A stretch of 12,816 bases of DNA from Desulfobacterales bacterium (lineage in GTDB: Bacteria; Desulfobacterota; Desulfobacteria; Desulfobacterales; Desulfosalsimonadaceae). The notes under the pieces are model-generated. The model was given only the letters and a program-made list of their open reading frames with translations. It made no database searches and was not told where the DNA came from. A program made the position numbers and the translations under genes. Shown here piece by piece: positions 6,563 through 12,816 of the stretch. The stretch spans positions 1 through 12,816 of the forward strand of contig JAGTVF010000072.1 of NCBI GenBank assembly GCA_018224315.1. The letters are read 5' to 3'. Every line of letters starts with the position of its first letter. Within the stretch, counting starts at the first letter, position 1.

Positions 6563-7349
6563 CATCGGGTATTTCGGGCCACTGAAGTTCAAACCGGCGG
6601 GTTTCTCCGGGTTTCGGGCCGCCCGGGTCCGGCACAAAGGTGCGCTCCCAGAACTGCAGCCGGTTGTTTTTGTCCAGAATAAGGGCCGATGAGCACCGGG
6701 TCCCGTAATGGGGGCTGACAACAAAGGCCGGGGAAAGGGTCCGCTCCCAGTCTTTGTCCACCCCCGTGTCCGGCAGGTGTTCGTCTGCCGCGGGCCTGGG
6801 GTCATAAAGCAGATCCAGTACTGCGTAAGGCTCAATGGTCGGGCTTGCCTCAATCAGGGCGGCGAGTTTCTGCTTCATGGTGCTGACCTTGGGCCAGGGG
6901 GTGTCGAGCAGGTGGTTGCTGATGCCGTGGATGCCTGCCTTAAGCCGGACAATGCCGCTGTTTTTGTTGGAATACCACCATATCTGATTCAGCCGCCCTG
7001 TTAGCAGGTTAAACCCGCAATACTGATCCCGCTGCTTTTCCACTTCGGCAAGATAGCTCTCCGGCCCCGGGTCTCCGGCCAGAAAGTCGCGGACCAGCTG
7101 CCCCCTGGATTTGCCCCAGGGGGTCATGGCAGACGGATCCCGGTAGTTGGTTACCGCCGCGATTCTTCCCCTGTCCGTGACCCCGAGCCAGGTTCCCAGA
7201 CTCTGCAGATCCCGGCCGGCCAGGATATGGGGGTGATCCTCCCAGTAATCCAGGGCCGCGGTGGGCCGGCTGTAGAATTCATCCCGGTTGGCTGCGATGA
7301 TTAACGGGTAGTCCGTGTGGGCGTCTATGGCGATGACAATGAGGCACAT
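6555..7349 (-). CDS. NRDE (TANGO2) family protein
   Basis: A 264-residue, full-length member of the NRDE family, named for its conserved Asn-Arg-Asp-Glu, seen here in AANRDEFYSRP (NRDE at 21-24). Other family landmarks are the MCLIV N-terminus, AGRDLQSLGTWLGV (about 44-57), and GISNHLLDTPWPKV in the middle. There is no signal peptide or membrane segment, so it is presumably cytoplasmic. The eukaryotic relative TANGO2 is linked to lipid and heme metabolism, but no biochemical activity is established for bacterial members. The Cys at position 2, exposed after Met removal, fits the proposed relation to N-terminal nucleophile hydrolases; this is inference. A good sigma-70 promoter lies upstream, while the ribosome site is weak. 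The gene stands alone, convergent with cobU and divergent from the thiolase. Confidence 0.92.
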   Translation of the reverse strand: MCLIVIAIDAHTDYPLIIAANRDEFYSRPTAALDYWEDHPHILAGRDLQSLGTWLGVTDRGRIAAVTNYRDPSAMTPWGKSRGQLVRDFLAGDPGPESYLAEVEKQRDQYCGFNLLTGRLNQIWWYSNKNSGIVRLKAGIHGISNHLLDTPWPKVSTMKQKLAALIEASPTIEPYAVLDLLYDPRPAADEHLPDTGVDKDWERTLSPAFVVSPHYGTRCSSALILDKNNRLQFWERTFVPDPGGPKPGETRRFELQWPEIPDAI

Positions 7350-7397
7350 GGCAGGCTCGGCTTTCGTGTTTCTGCTTGTATTTGCAGCGCAAATCTG

Positions 7398-7426
7398 ATA
7401 ATAATTACAATTTATAAAATTGACAA
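7398..7426 (-). promoter_or_regulatory. Candidate sigma-70 promoter of the NRDE-family gene
   Basis: On the minus strand TTGTCA (7421-7426) and TATTAT (7398-7403) each match the consensus at five of six positions with an ideal 17-base, very AT-rich spacer. The predicted start near 7391 gives a leader of about 40 bases. The -35 overlaps a plus-strand TTGACA at 7420-7425, so the region may fire in both directions. Confidence 0.6.
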
Positions 7427-7524
7427 TAAAATAAGCGGGTTTGTACCTGTTTTACCTTATCCCGGATTGCGGGATTTCCAAAATGGGATACCAATATGGA
7501 TACAATAGCAATGAGGAGGCGGAT
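7420..7524 (+). promoter_or_regulatory. Upstream region of the thiolase: possible -35, small hairpin, ribosome site
   Basis: TTGACA at 7420-7425 is a perfect -35, but the sequence 17-18 bases downstream (GTACCTG) is a poor -10, so the thiolase promoter is uncertain. ATCCCG at 7459-7464 and CGGGAT at 7470-7475 form a 6-bp inverted repeat with a 5-base loop in the presumed leader. AGGAGG at 7514-7519 lies five bases before the ATG at 7525 and fixes the start. Confidence 0.4.
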
Positions 7525-8811
7525 ATGCAAGAGGTGGTGATCGTCAGCGGCGCCCGAACCCCGGTGGGCGCATTCGGCGGATCGCTCAAGGATGTCACGG
7601 CAGTTGAACTGGGCAGTCTTGCGATAAAAGAAGCAGTGAAACGCGCCGGGATCAAGCCGGCATTAAGCGATGAAATGAAAGACGGAACCCCCGATCCGTT
7701 CAAGGGTCAGGGGCCGGTGGATCTGGAAACCACAGGCACTCAGTGGGATGACAACGCCCGGGAAGTGGCATTTGACGAAGTGATTATGGGAAACGTCCTG
7801 ATCGCCGCCCAGGGGCAGAACCCGGCGCGCCAGGCCATGATCCGCGCGGGCATGCCCAAGGAAACACCGGGATACACCATCAACAAGGTCTGTGCCTCCG
7901 GGTTAAAGGCCATTGCCATCGGGGCTGCATCGATTATGTGCGGCGAGGCCGACGCCATTGTGGCCGGCGGCCAGGAGAGCATGAGCTGTGCACCCATGGC
8001 CCTTCCCAAGGCCCGTTGGGGACATCGCATGGAGGTCACAGGCAAGGGCGAGGTTCTGGATTTGATGGTGTATGATGGTTTGTATGAAATTTTTTACGGC
8101 TATCACATGGGTGTGACCGCGGAAAATATCGTTGAAAAATACGGGATTTCCCGGCAGGAGCAGGATGAGCTGTCTGTTTTGAGCCACAACCGGGCTATGG
8201 CGGCCATTTCCGATGGCACCTTTGCAAAGGAGATCGTGCCCGTGACCATCAAAACCCGGAAAGGGGATGTGGTGGTCGACACCGACGAGCGGCCCATGGA
8301 AACCAACATGGAAAAAATGGCCAAGCTCAAACCGGTGTTTAAAAAAGACGGCTCTGTCACCGCGGGCAACGCTTCGGGGGTTAATGACGGGGCTGCGGCA
8401 GTGGTGTTGATGAGCGCGCAAAAGGCCGAATCACTGGGCCTTGAACCCCTTGCCAAAATCAAGGCATTTGCCGCCGGCGGCGTGGATCCGGCCTACATGG
8501 GGCTGGGGCCTATTCCGGCCATTCGAAAGGTGCTGCGCCAAACCGGCATGCACATTGATGACCTGGAGATTATTGAGTTAAACGAGGCCTTTGCGTCCCA
8601 AGCCCTGGCGTGCATGAAGGAGCTCGGCATTGATACCCAAAAGCCCAACCAGTACGGAAGCGGCATTTCCCTGGGCCATCCCATCGGATGTACCGGTGCC
8701 CGGCAGATGGTGACGGCTATCCACATGATGCGCGACAAGGGCGCCAAAAATGCCCTGATTTCCATGTGCATCGGCGGCGGCATGGGCATGGCGATGATTA
8801 TTGAGGCATAG
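7525..8811 (+). CDS. Acetyl-CoA acetyltransferase / 3-ketoacyl-CoA thiolase
   Basis: Thiolase that cleaves 3-ketoacyl-CoA with CoA, or condenses two acetyl-CoA; cytoplasmic. From the ATG at 7525 it has 428 residues, about 35 more than the usual 392. The catalytic set is complete: NKVCASGLKAI (nucleophilic Cys123), NEAFASQAL (353-361), GHPIGCTGAR (His385) and CIGGGMGMA (Cys415). The extra length is an acidic, Pro/Gly-containing insertion at about 46-81, between the first N-terminal helix region and DEVIMGNVL. The start is chosen for AGGAGG five bases upstream and because MQEVVIVSGARTP is the normal family N-terminus. An upstream extension of the frame to 7441 adds unlike sequence. The neighbouring dienoyl-CoA reductase suggests beta-oxidation, but a biosynthetic thiolase cannot be excluded. 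A microprotein gene follows, then a terminator. Confidence 0.94.
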   Translation: MQEVVIVSGARTPVGAFGGSLKDVTAVELGSLAIKEAVKRAGIKPALSDEMKDGTPDPFKGQGPVDLETTGTQWDDNAREVAFDEVIMGNVLIAAQGQNPARQAMIRAGMPKETPGYTINKVCASGLKAIAIGAASIMCGEADAIVAGGQESMSCAPMALPKARWGHRMEVTGKGEVLDLMVYDGLYEIFYGYHMGVTAENIVEKYGISRQEQDELSVLSHNRAMAAISDGTFAKEIVPVTIKTRKGDVVVDTDERPMETNMEKMAKLKPVFKKDGSVTAGNASGVNDGAAAVVLMSAQKAESLGLEPLAKIKAFAAGGVDPAYMGLGPIPAIRKVLRQTGMHIDDLEIIELNEAFASQALACMKELGIDTQKPNQYGSGISLGHPIGCTGARQMVTAIHMMRDKGAKNALISMCIGGGMGMAMIIEA

Positions 8812-8852
8812 GCAAAACAGCATATTTCCACAAAGGCCACAGGAGCGGATCC

Positions 8853-9023
8853 ATGACGACCATTGAATCGATCAGCAGAAAAATCGGAACACTTGTTATT
8901 TTCGGAGTGCCTTTGATTGTCGGCGGCGGCATTGTTTATTACTTTGCCCAGAGTTTCCCGGCCATGTATATCTTTGAGGTGGTGCTGCTGCTGGCCGCTC
9001 TCGGCTTTGTCAGCAAATTGTGA
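8853..9023 (+). CDS. 56-residue hypothetical membrane microprotein with two predicted helices
   Basis: An ATG at 8853 with AGGAG seven bases upstream (8841-8845) opens a 56-codon frame ending in TGA at 9021-9023. The protein begins MTTIESISRKIG, then has two hydrophobic segments, about residues 12-32 (glycine-rich, ending VYYFA) and 36-54, separated by a short QSFP turn, and ends in SKL. That is a compact helical hairpin in the membrane. It starts 41 bases after the thiolase stop with no terminator between, and a strong terminator begins 12 bases after its stop, so it is probably the last gene of the thiolase transcript. I do not recognise the family and assign no function. The good ribosome site, codon use like its neighbours and its placement before the terminator support a real gene. 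Confidence 0.65.
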   Translation: MTTIESISRKIGTLVIFGVPLIVGGGIVYYFAQSFPAMYIFEVVLLLAALGFVSKL

Positions 9024-9035
9024 TGGTTTTGCCGG

Positions 9036-9080
9036 TCACTGCAAAAACGCCTTACCCGGTTGTTTTTGCAGTGATTTTTT
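9036..9080 (+). terminator. Strong intrinsic terminator after the thiolase-microprotein unit
   Basis: TCACTGCAAAAAC (9036-9048) and GTTTTTGCAGTGA (9062-9074) form a perfect 13-bp stem with a 13-base loop, followed at once by six T residues (9075-9080). On the minus strand no T-tract follows, so it acts in the plus direction only and insulates gyrA from upstream transcription. Confidence 0.9.
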
Positions 9081-9155
9081 CCGCCGGACAACAGCACGAC
9101 GCGTCTGAAGAAAAACAATTCAAAAAAAGTCTTTTTGTCTTTTTGTAAACACGGC
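9081..9155 (+). other. A/T-rich segment expected to hold the gyrA promoter
   Basis: Between the terminator and the inverted repeat, homopolymeric A and T runs are followed by two tandem copies of TCTTTTTG (9130-9145) and then TAAAC. TGTAAA (9144-9149) is a possible -10, but only a poor -35 (TTCAAA at 9119-9124, 19 bases away) goes with it. The promoter must lie here or in the repeat given the upstream terminator, but I cannot place it with confidence. Confidence 0.35.
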
Positions 9156-9223
9156 GCCGGCCGAAATCCGCACCAAGCCATCTGCCATTGGCAAGATCAG
9201 GATTGGTGCGGATTTCGGCCGGC
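9156..9223 (+). repeat. Perfect 21-bp inverted repeat in the gyrA leader
   Basis: The arm at 9156-9176 (beginning GCCGGCCGAAATCC) is exactly complementary to the arm at 9203-9223 (ending GATTTCGGCCGGC), with a 26-base loop. In RNA this would be a very stable hairpin that ends seven bases before the gyrA Shine-Dalgarno AGGAG (9231-9235). No T-run follows on either strand, so it is not a terminator. The flanks show no target-site duplication, so I do not call it a mobile element. A regulatory leader structure or protein-binding site is the best reading. Confidence 0.85.
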
Positions 9224-9240
9224 CCTGACCAGGAGCTGAA

Positions 9241-11742
9241 ATGAGCGATATCCAGCAGCGCATCGATGGGATCAGCATCGACAGCGAGATGAAGCAGTCT
9301 TATCTCGATTATGCCATGAGCGTGATCATTGGCAGGGCCCTGCCGGATGTGCGCGATGGATTAAAACCGGTGCACCGGCGGATCCTGTTTGCCATGCGCG
9401 AGCTTCGCAATGACTGGAACAAACCGTATAAAAAATCGGCCCGTATTGTGGGCGATGTCATTGGTAAGTACCATCCCCACGGCGATTCGGCCGTGTATGA
9501 TGCCACGGTGCGCATGGCCCAGAAATTCACCCTGCGCTATCCCTTTGTTGACGGCCAGGGCAACTTCGGGTCTGTGGACGGCGATCCGCCGGCGGCCATG
9601 CGTTACACGGAAGTTCGCATGACCCGGCTGGCCCACCAGATGCTCGAAGACATTGACAAGGAGACGGTGGACTGGCAGCTCAACTATGATGAAACGCTAA
9701 ACGAGCCCATGGTACTGCCAGCCAAGGTGCCGTCTTTGCTGTTAAACGGTTCATCGGGTATTGCCGTGGGCATGGCCACCAATATCCCGCCCCACAATTT
9801 AAACGAGCTGGCAGAGGCCATAAAGGCTTTGATTGACAACAGTGAGCTGAGCGTAAACGAGCTCATTGACTATCTGCCGGGCCCGGATTTTCCCACTGGC
9901 GGCATCATATACGGCACCGAAGGCATCCGGCAGGCCTATCAGACCGGACGGGGCAAGCTGCGCATCCGGGCGCGCATCGACATTGAACGGGACAAGAAGA
10001 ACAACAGCGACATCATCATTGTCAAGGAGCTGCCTTACCAGGTCAACAAGGCGACCCTGATCGAAAAGATGGTCCACCTGGTCAAGGAACGCCAGGTAGA
10101 GGGTGTGCGCTATATCCGGGACGAGTCCGATAAGGAGGGCATCCGGGTGGCCATTGCCCTCAAAAAGGACCAGGTGGCCGAGGTGGTCTTAAACATGCTC
10201 TACAAGCACACCCCCCTGGAGACCAATTTCGGCATCATTTTCCTGGCTGTGGTCAACCGGCGGCCCGAGCTGATGAATCTCAAGGAAATGCTTGAGCATT
10301 TTATCGTGCACCGCAAGGAAATCATCATCCGCCGGACCCGCTATGATCTGAAAAAAGCCGAGGCCCGGGCCCATATCCTGGAAGGGCTGATCATTGCCTT
10401 AGACAACATCGACGAAGTGGTGGCCCTGATCCGGGCCGCAGCATCACCTGCAGAGGCCAAATCCCAGCTCATGGAGCGTTTTGCGCTGTCTGATGCCCAG
10501 TCCCAGGCGATTTTGGACATGCGCCTGCAGCGGCTCACCGGCCTTGAGCGCGACAAGATCAAGCAGGAGCATGTGGAGATCCTCCAGGCCATTGCAAGGT
10601 ACAAGGAAATCCTGTCCAGCGAACGGCTGGTGCTGCAGCTCATCAAGGATGAGCTTACGGAAATCCAGCAGACATTCGGTGATCAGCGCCTGACCAAAAT
10701 CGTGTCCGAAACCCGGGAGATCACCTTAGAGGACATGATTGTACAGGAAGACATGGTGGTGACCATCACCACGGCCGGCTATATTAAACGCAATCCCATC
10801 ACCCTGTACCGCAAGCAGCACCGGGGGGGCAAGGGCAAGACCGGCATGGGCACCAAGGAAGAGGATCTGGTCTCGCACCTGTTTGTGGCCTCCACTCATC
10901 ATACGTTTATGTTTTTCACCAACCAGGGCCGGGTGTACTGGTGCAAGGTCTATGACATTCCCCAGGGCGGACGCACCAGCAAAGGCAAGGCGATTGTCAA
11001 TCTGCTCAACTTTGCCGCCGACGAGCGACTGACCACGGTGCTTGCCGTACCTGAATTTTCCCCTGGCAATTACGTGCTTATGGCCACTCGTCAGGGTGTG
11101 GTGAAAAAGACCGATATCATGGCCTTTTCCAGGCCCCGGGCCGGGGGTATCATCGCCATTAACCTGCCTGAGGGCGACGAGCTGATGGCCGCCCGGTTAA
11201 CCGACGGTACCCGTCAGGTATTTCTGTGCTCCTTGTTTGGAAAGTCCATCCGGTTTCCGGAGACCGATATCCGGGCTTCTGGCCGCATTTCCCGTGGCGT
11301 GCGGGGGATGCATCTTGTCAGCGGCGACCGGCTGGTTGGAATGGAAGTGCTCACTTACGGCCAGACCCTGCTGACGGCAACGGAAAACGGCTACGGCAAG
11401 CGCACCTCCATTGACGAGTACCCGGTGCAGAAACGGGGCGGCAAGGGCGTGATTACCATTAAGACCAACGAGAGAAACGGCCGGGTGGTGACCATCCTGG
11501 TGGTCTCAGACGAAGACGAGATCATGCTGGTCACCGATGCCGGAAAGATCATCCGTCTGGCCATTGCCGATATATCCGTGATCAGCCGCAACACCCAGGG
11601 AGTCAAGCTCATTGACATTGAACCAAGTGAAAGACTGGTAAGCGCCGCGCGGCTGGCCGAGCAGGAGGATCCGGAAGTCATTGCCGATGATGAGGCAGAC
11701 GACGATACACACGAAGGTCAAACAGAAGACAAAGCCCCGTAG
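9241..11742 (+). CDS. gyrA: DNA gyrase subunit A
   Basis: Breakage-reunion subunit of DNA gyrase (A2B2 with GyrB, which is not in this window); introduces negative supercoils. It has 833 residues against 875 in E. coli. Catalytic Tyr122 lies in AAMRYTE, at exactly the E. coli number, with Arg121 before it. In the quinolone-resistance region GDSAVYD, Ser83 and Asp87 are the usual susceptible-type residues. The C-terminal domain has a GyrA box, QHRGGKG (526-532; E. coli has QRRGGKG), which identifies gyrase rather than topoisomerase IV ParC. A second, similar QKRGGKG occurs at 730-736. The protein ends in an acidic tail rich in Asp and Glu (about 807-833), as in E. coli, where the tail modulates supercoiling. 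AGGAG lies five bases before the ATG. gpsA follows after 17 bases. Confidence 0.98.
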   Translation: MSDIQQRIDGISIDSEMKQSYLDYAMSVIIGRALPDVRDGLKPVHRRILFAMRELRNDWNKPYKKSARIVGDVIGKYHPHGDSAVYDATVRMAQKFTLRYPFVDGQGNFGSVDGDPPAAMRYTEVRMTRLAHQMLEDIDKETVDWQLNYDETLNEPMVLPAKVPSLLLNGSSGIAVGMATNIPPHNLNELAEAIKALIDNSELSVNELIDYLPGPDFPTGGIIYGTEGIRQAYQTGRGKLRIRARIDIERDKKNNSDIIIVKELPYQVNKATLIEKMVHLVKERQVEGVRYIRDESDKEGIRVAIALKKDQVAEVVLNMLYKHTPLETNFGIIFLAVVNRRPELMNLKEMLEHFIVHRKEIIIRRTRYDLKKAEARAHILEGLIIALDNIDEVVALIRAAASPAEAKSQLMERFALSDAQSQAILDMRLQRLTGLERDKIKQEHVEILQAIARYKEILSSERLVLQLIKDELTEIQQTFGDQRLTKIVSETREITLEDMIVQEDMVVTITTAGYIKRNPITLYRKQHRGGKGKTGMGTKEEDLVSHLFVASTHHTFMFFTNQGRVYWCKVYDIPQGGRTSKGKAIVNLLNFAADERLTTVLAVPEFSPGNYVLMATRQGVVKKTDIMAFSRPRAGGIIAINLPEGDELMAARLTDGTRQVFLCSLFGKSIRFPETDIRASGRISRGVRGMHLVSGDRLVGMEVLTYGQTLLTATENGYGKRTSIDEYPVQKRGGKGVITIKTNERNGRVVTILVVSDEDEIMLVTDAGKIIRLAIADISVISRNTQGVKLIDIEPSERLVSAARLAEQEDPEVIADDEADDDTHEGQTEDKAP

Positions 11743-11746
11743 GAGG
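11741..11746 (+). promoter_or_regulatory. gpsA Shine-Dalgarno site embedded in the gyrA stop codon
   Basis: AGGAGG begins with the last two bases of the gyrA TAG stop (11740-11742). It is 13 bases from the gpsA ATG at 11760, longer than usual, which fits translational coupling through ribosomes ending gyrA. There is no in-frame start codon at a closer distance upstream. Confidence 0.55.
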
Positions 11747-11759
11747 CTTAAATTATAGA

Positions 11760-12785
11760 ATGAATGATGGGCAAAATGTGAAAATCGGAATTGTGGGCGC
11801 CGGAAGCTGGGGCACGGCCATTGCCGGAATGCTCGGGGAAAAGGGCTACAAACTTGACCTGTGGGCCTGGGAGGCCGAGGTCTGCAGCAGTATCACAGAA
11901 AAACGGGAAAACGATTTATTTTTGCCCGGGGTTCGGTTATCGGAAAACATCCGGGTCTCCAATGACCTGGACCGTGTGGCCGGCGGCAAGGATTTGGTGG
12001 TTTTCGTGGTGCCCTCCCACGTGATGCGGGAGGTGGCCGGCCGGGCGGCTCAAAGCCTGGCTGCAGACACGGTACTGGTTTCGGCGGCCAAGGGCATTGA
12101 AAACAAAACCCACCTGACCATGACCGGGGTACTGGCTGAAGTGCTGCCAAAACACCAGGCGCGTGTGGCTGTGGTTTCCGGGCCCAGTTTTGCCGCGGAA
12201 GTGGCCCGGGGCCTGCCCACGGTGGTGGCCGCGGCCGCCCCGGATCCGGAGGTGGCGGCTTTTCTCCAGCAGGTTTTTTCCACTCCGTTTTTCCGGGTCT
12301 ACACCAATACCGATGTCATGGGGGTGCAGCTGGGCGGGGCGGTTAAAAACGTCATCGCCATTGCTTCGGGCATTGTTGATGGCCTGGAACTGGGACTAAA
12401 CAGCCGGGCGGCCCTGATTACCCGCGGACTGACCGAAATCCGCCGGCTGGGGCTCAAGCTCGGGGCCAATCCGCACACGTTTGCCGGCTTAAGCGGGGTG
12501 GGCGACCTGGTGCTGACCTGCACCGGTGCTTTGAGCCGCAACCATACAGTGGGCAAGATGATCGGGCAGGGAAAGAGCCTGGATGAGATTTTATCCAGCA
12601 TGTCCATGGTGGCCGAAGGGGTGCGCACCGCCCGGTCGGTCTACAACCTGTCCAATAAAATCAACGTGGAAATGCCCATTGCCCATTCAGTCTATCAGGT
12701 CCTCTACGAGTCGTTAAAACCCGACGAAGCAGTATACCAGTTAATGACCCGGAGCCTGAAGTCGGAACTCGAAGACGTAGAGTAA
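11760..12785 (+). CDS. gpsA: NAD(P)-dependent glycerol-3-phosphate dehydrogenase
   Basis: Reduces dihydroxyacetone phosphate to sn-glycerol-3-phosphate for phospholipid synthesis; cytoplasmic. At 341 residues it has the normal length. Landmarks in order: dinucleotide fold GAGSWGTA (13-20), AKGIENKT with Lys111, VSGPSFAAEVARG (139-151), the catalytic region AVKNVIAIASGIVDGL with Lys196, the GLSGVGDLVLTCTG segment (243-256), and SRNHTVG (259-265) containing the substrate-phosphate-binding Arg-Asn. The start is the ATG at 11760; a GTG at codon 7 is a possible alternative but has no better ribosome site. It is 17 bases downstream of gyrA and likely co-transcribed with it. The 31 bases after its TAA contain no visible terminator before the window ends. 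Confidence 0.97.
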   Translation: MNDGQNVKIGIVGAGSWGTAIAGMLGEKGYKLDLWAWEAEVCSSITEKRENDLFLPGVRLSENIRVSNDLDRVAGGKDLVVFVVPSHVMREVAGRAAQSLAADTVLVSAAKGIENKTHLTMTGVLAEVLPKHQARVAVVSGPSFAAEVARGLPTVVAAAAPDPEVAAFLQQVFSTPFFRVYTNTDVMGVQLGGAVKNVIAIASGIVDGLELGLNSRAALITRGLTEIRRLGLKLGANPHTFAGLSGVGDLVLTCTGALSRNHTVGKMIGQGKSLDEILSSMSMVAEGVRTARSVYNLSNKINVEMPIAHSVYQVLYESLKPDEAVYQLMTRSLKSELEDVE

Positions 12786-12816
12786 ATTATCGAAAACCCT
12801 TGCCGTTTCATCTCAA

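Noticed and set aside
7441..7524. In-frame 28-codon extension of the thiolase upstream of the ATG at 7525
   Set aside because: The added residues resemble no thiolase N-terminus, the start would be a TTG without a ribosome site, and AGGAGG sits at the right distance before 7525.
8917..9108. Plus-strand 63-codon frame overlapping the microprotein gene
   Set aside because: It runs through the 13-bp terminator stem and T-tract, has no good ribosome site, and overlaps the better-supported 8853-9023 frame.
9156..9223. gyrA leader inverted repeat as a terminator or a miniature mobile element
   Set aside because: There is no T-tract after either arm on either strand and no flanking direct repeat that would indicate insertion.
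9241..11742. Topoisomerase IV subunit A (ParC) instead of GyrA
   Set aside because: The GyrA box QHRGGKG, a long six-blade-type C-terminal domain and the acidic tail all indicate gyrase.

Overview
This is a GC-rich chromosomal stretch made almost entirely of core metabolic and housekeeping genes. The combination suggests an anaerobic, acyl-CoA-degrading deltaproteobacterium (Desulfobacterota, Desulfobacterales-like). The clues are a B-type aconitase, an Fe-S/flavin 2,4-dienoyl-CoA reductase-type enzyme, a thiolase with an enlarged N-terminal region, and cobalamin adenosylation/assembly genes. The taxon is an inference from gene content and protein style, not from a search. I see no mobile element, CRISPR array, rRNA or tRNA.

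Layout. (1) Positions 1-129 hold the 3' end of an unidentified plus-strand gene, whose stop overlaps the stop of the convergent gene acnB. (2) Positions 122-5346 form a minus-strand block, read right to left: a TetR-family regulator with a perfect palindromic operator in front of it, a FadH-like dienoyl-CoA reductase, and aconitase B. (3) Positions 5515-6562 hold a plus-strand cobalamin pair: cob(I)alamin adenosyltransferase (TTG start with a strong Shine-Dalgarno) and CobU. The stop of cobU overlaps that of the convergent NRDE/TANGO2-family gene (6555-7349, minus). (4) A 175-bp divergent promoter region separates the NRDE gene from a plus-strand thiolase. A 56-codon two-helix membrane microprotein and a strong intrinsic terminator follow the thiolase. 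(5) gyrA and gpsA form a plus-strand pair at 9241-12785. The gyrA leader carries a perfect 21-bp inverted repeat just ahead of the ribosome binding site.

How the genes fit together. The TetR regulator, the FadH-like reductase and the thiolase point to (unsaturated) acyl-CoA degradation to acetyl-CoA, and aconitase B to oxidation of acetyl-CoA in the TCA cycle. CobO and CobU supply adenosylcobalamin. GyrA and GpsA are housekeeping (DNA supercoiling and phospholipid precursor).

I did not find a clearly new multi-gene system. The items most worth a second look are regulatory or small: the gyrA leader inverted repeat, the inverted repeat around the candidate cobO -10 element, the TetR promoter/operator that implies an almost leaderless mRNA, the membrane microprotein, and two convergent gene ends that share the same 8-base overlap.
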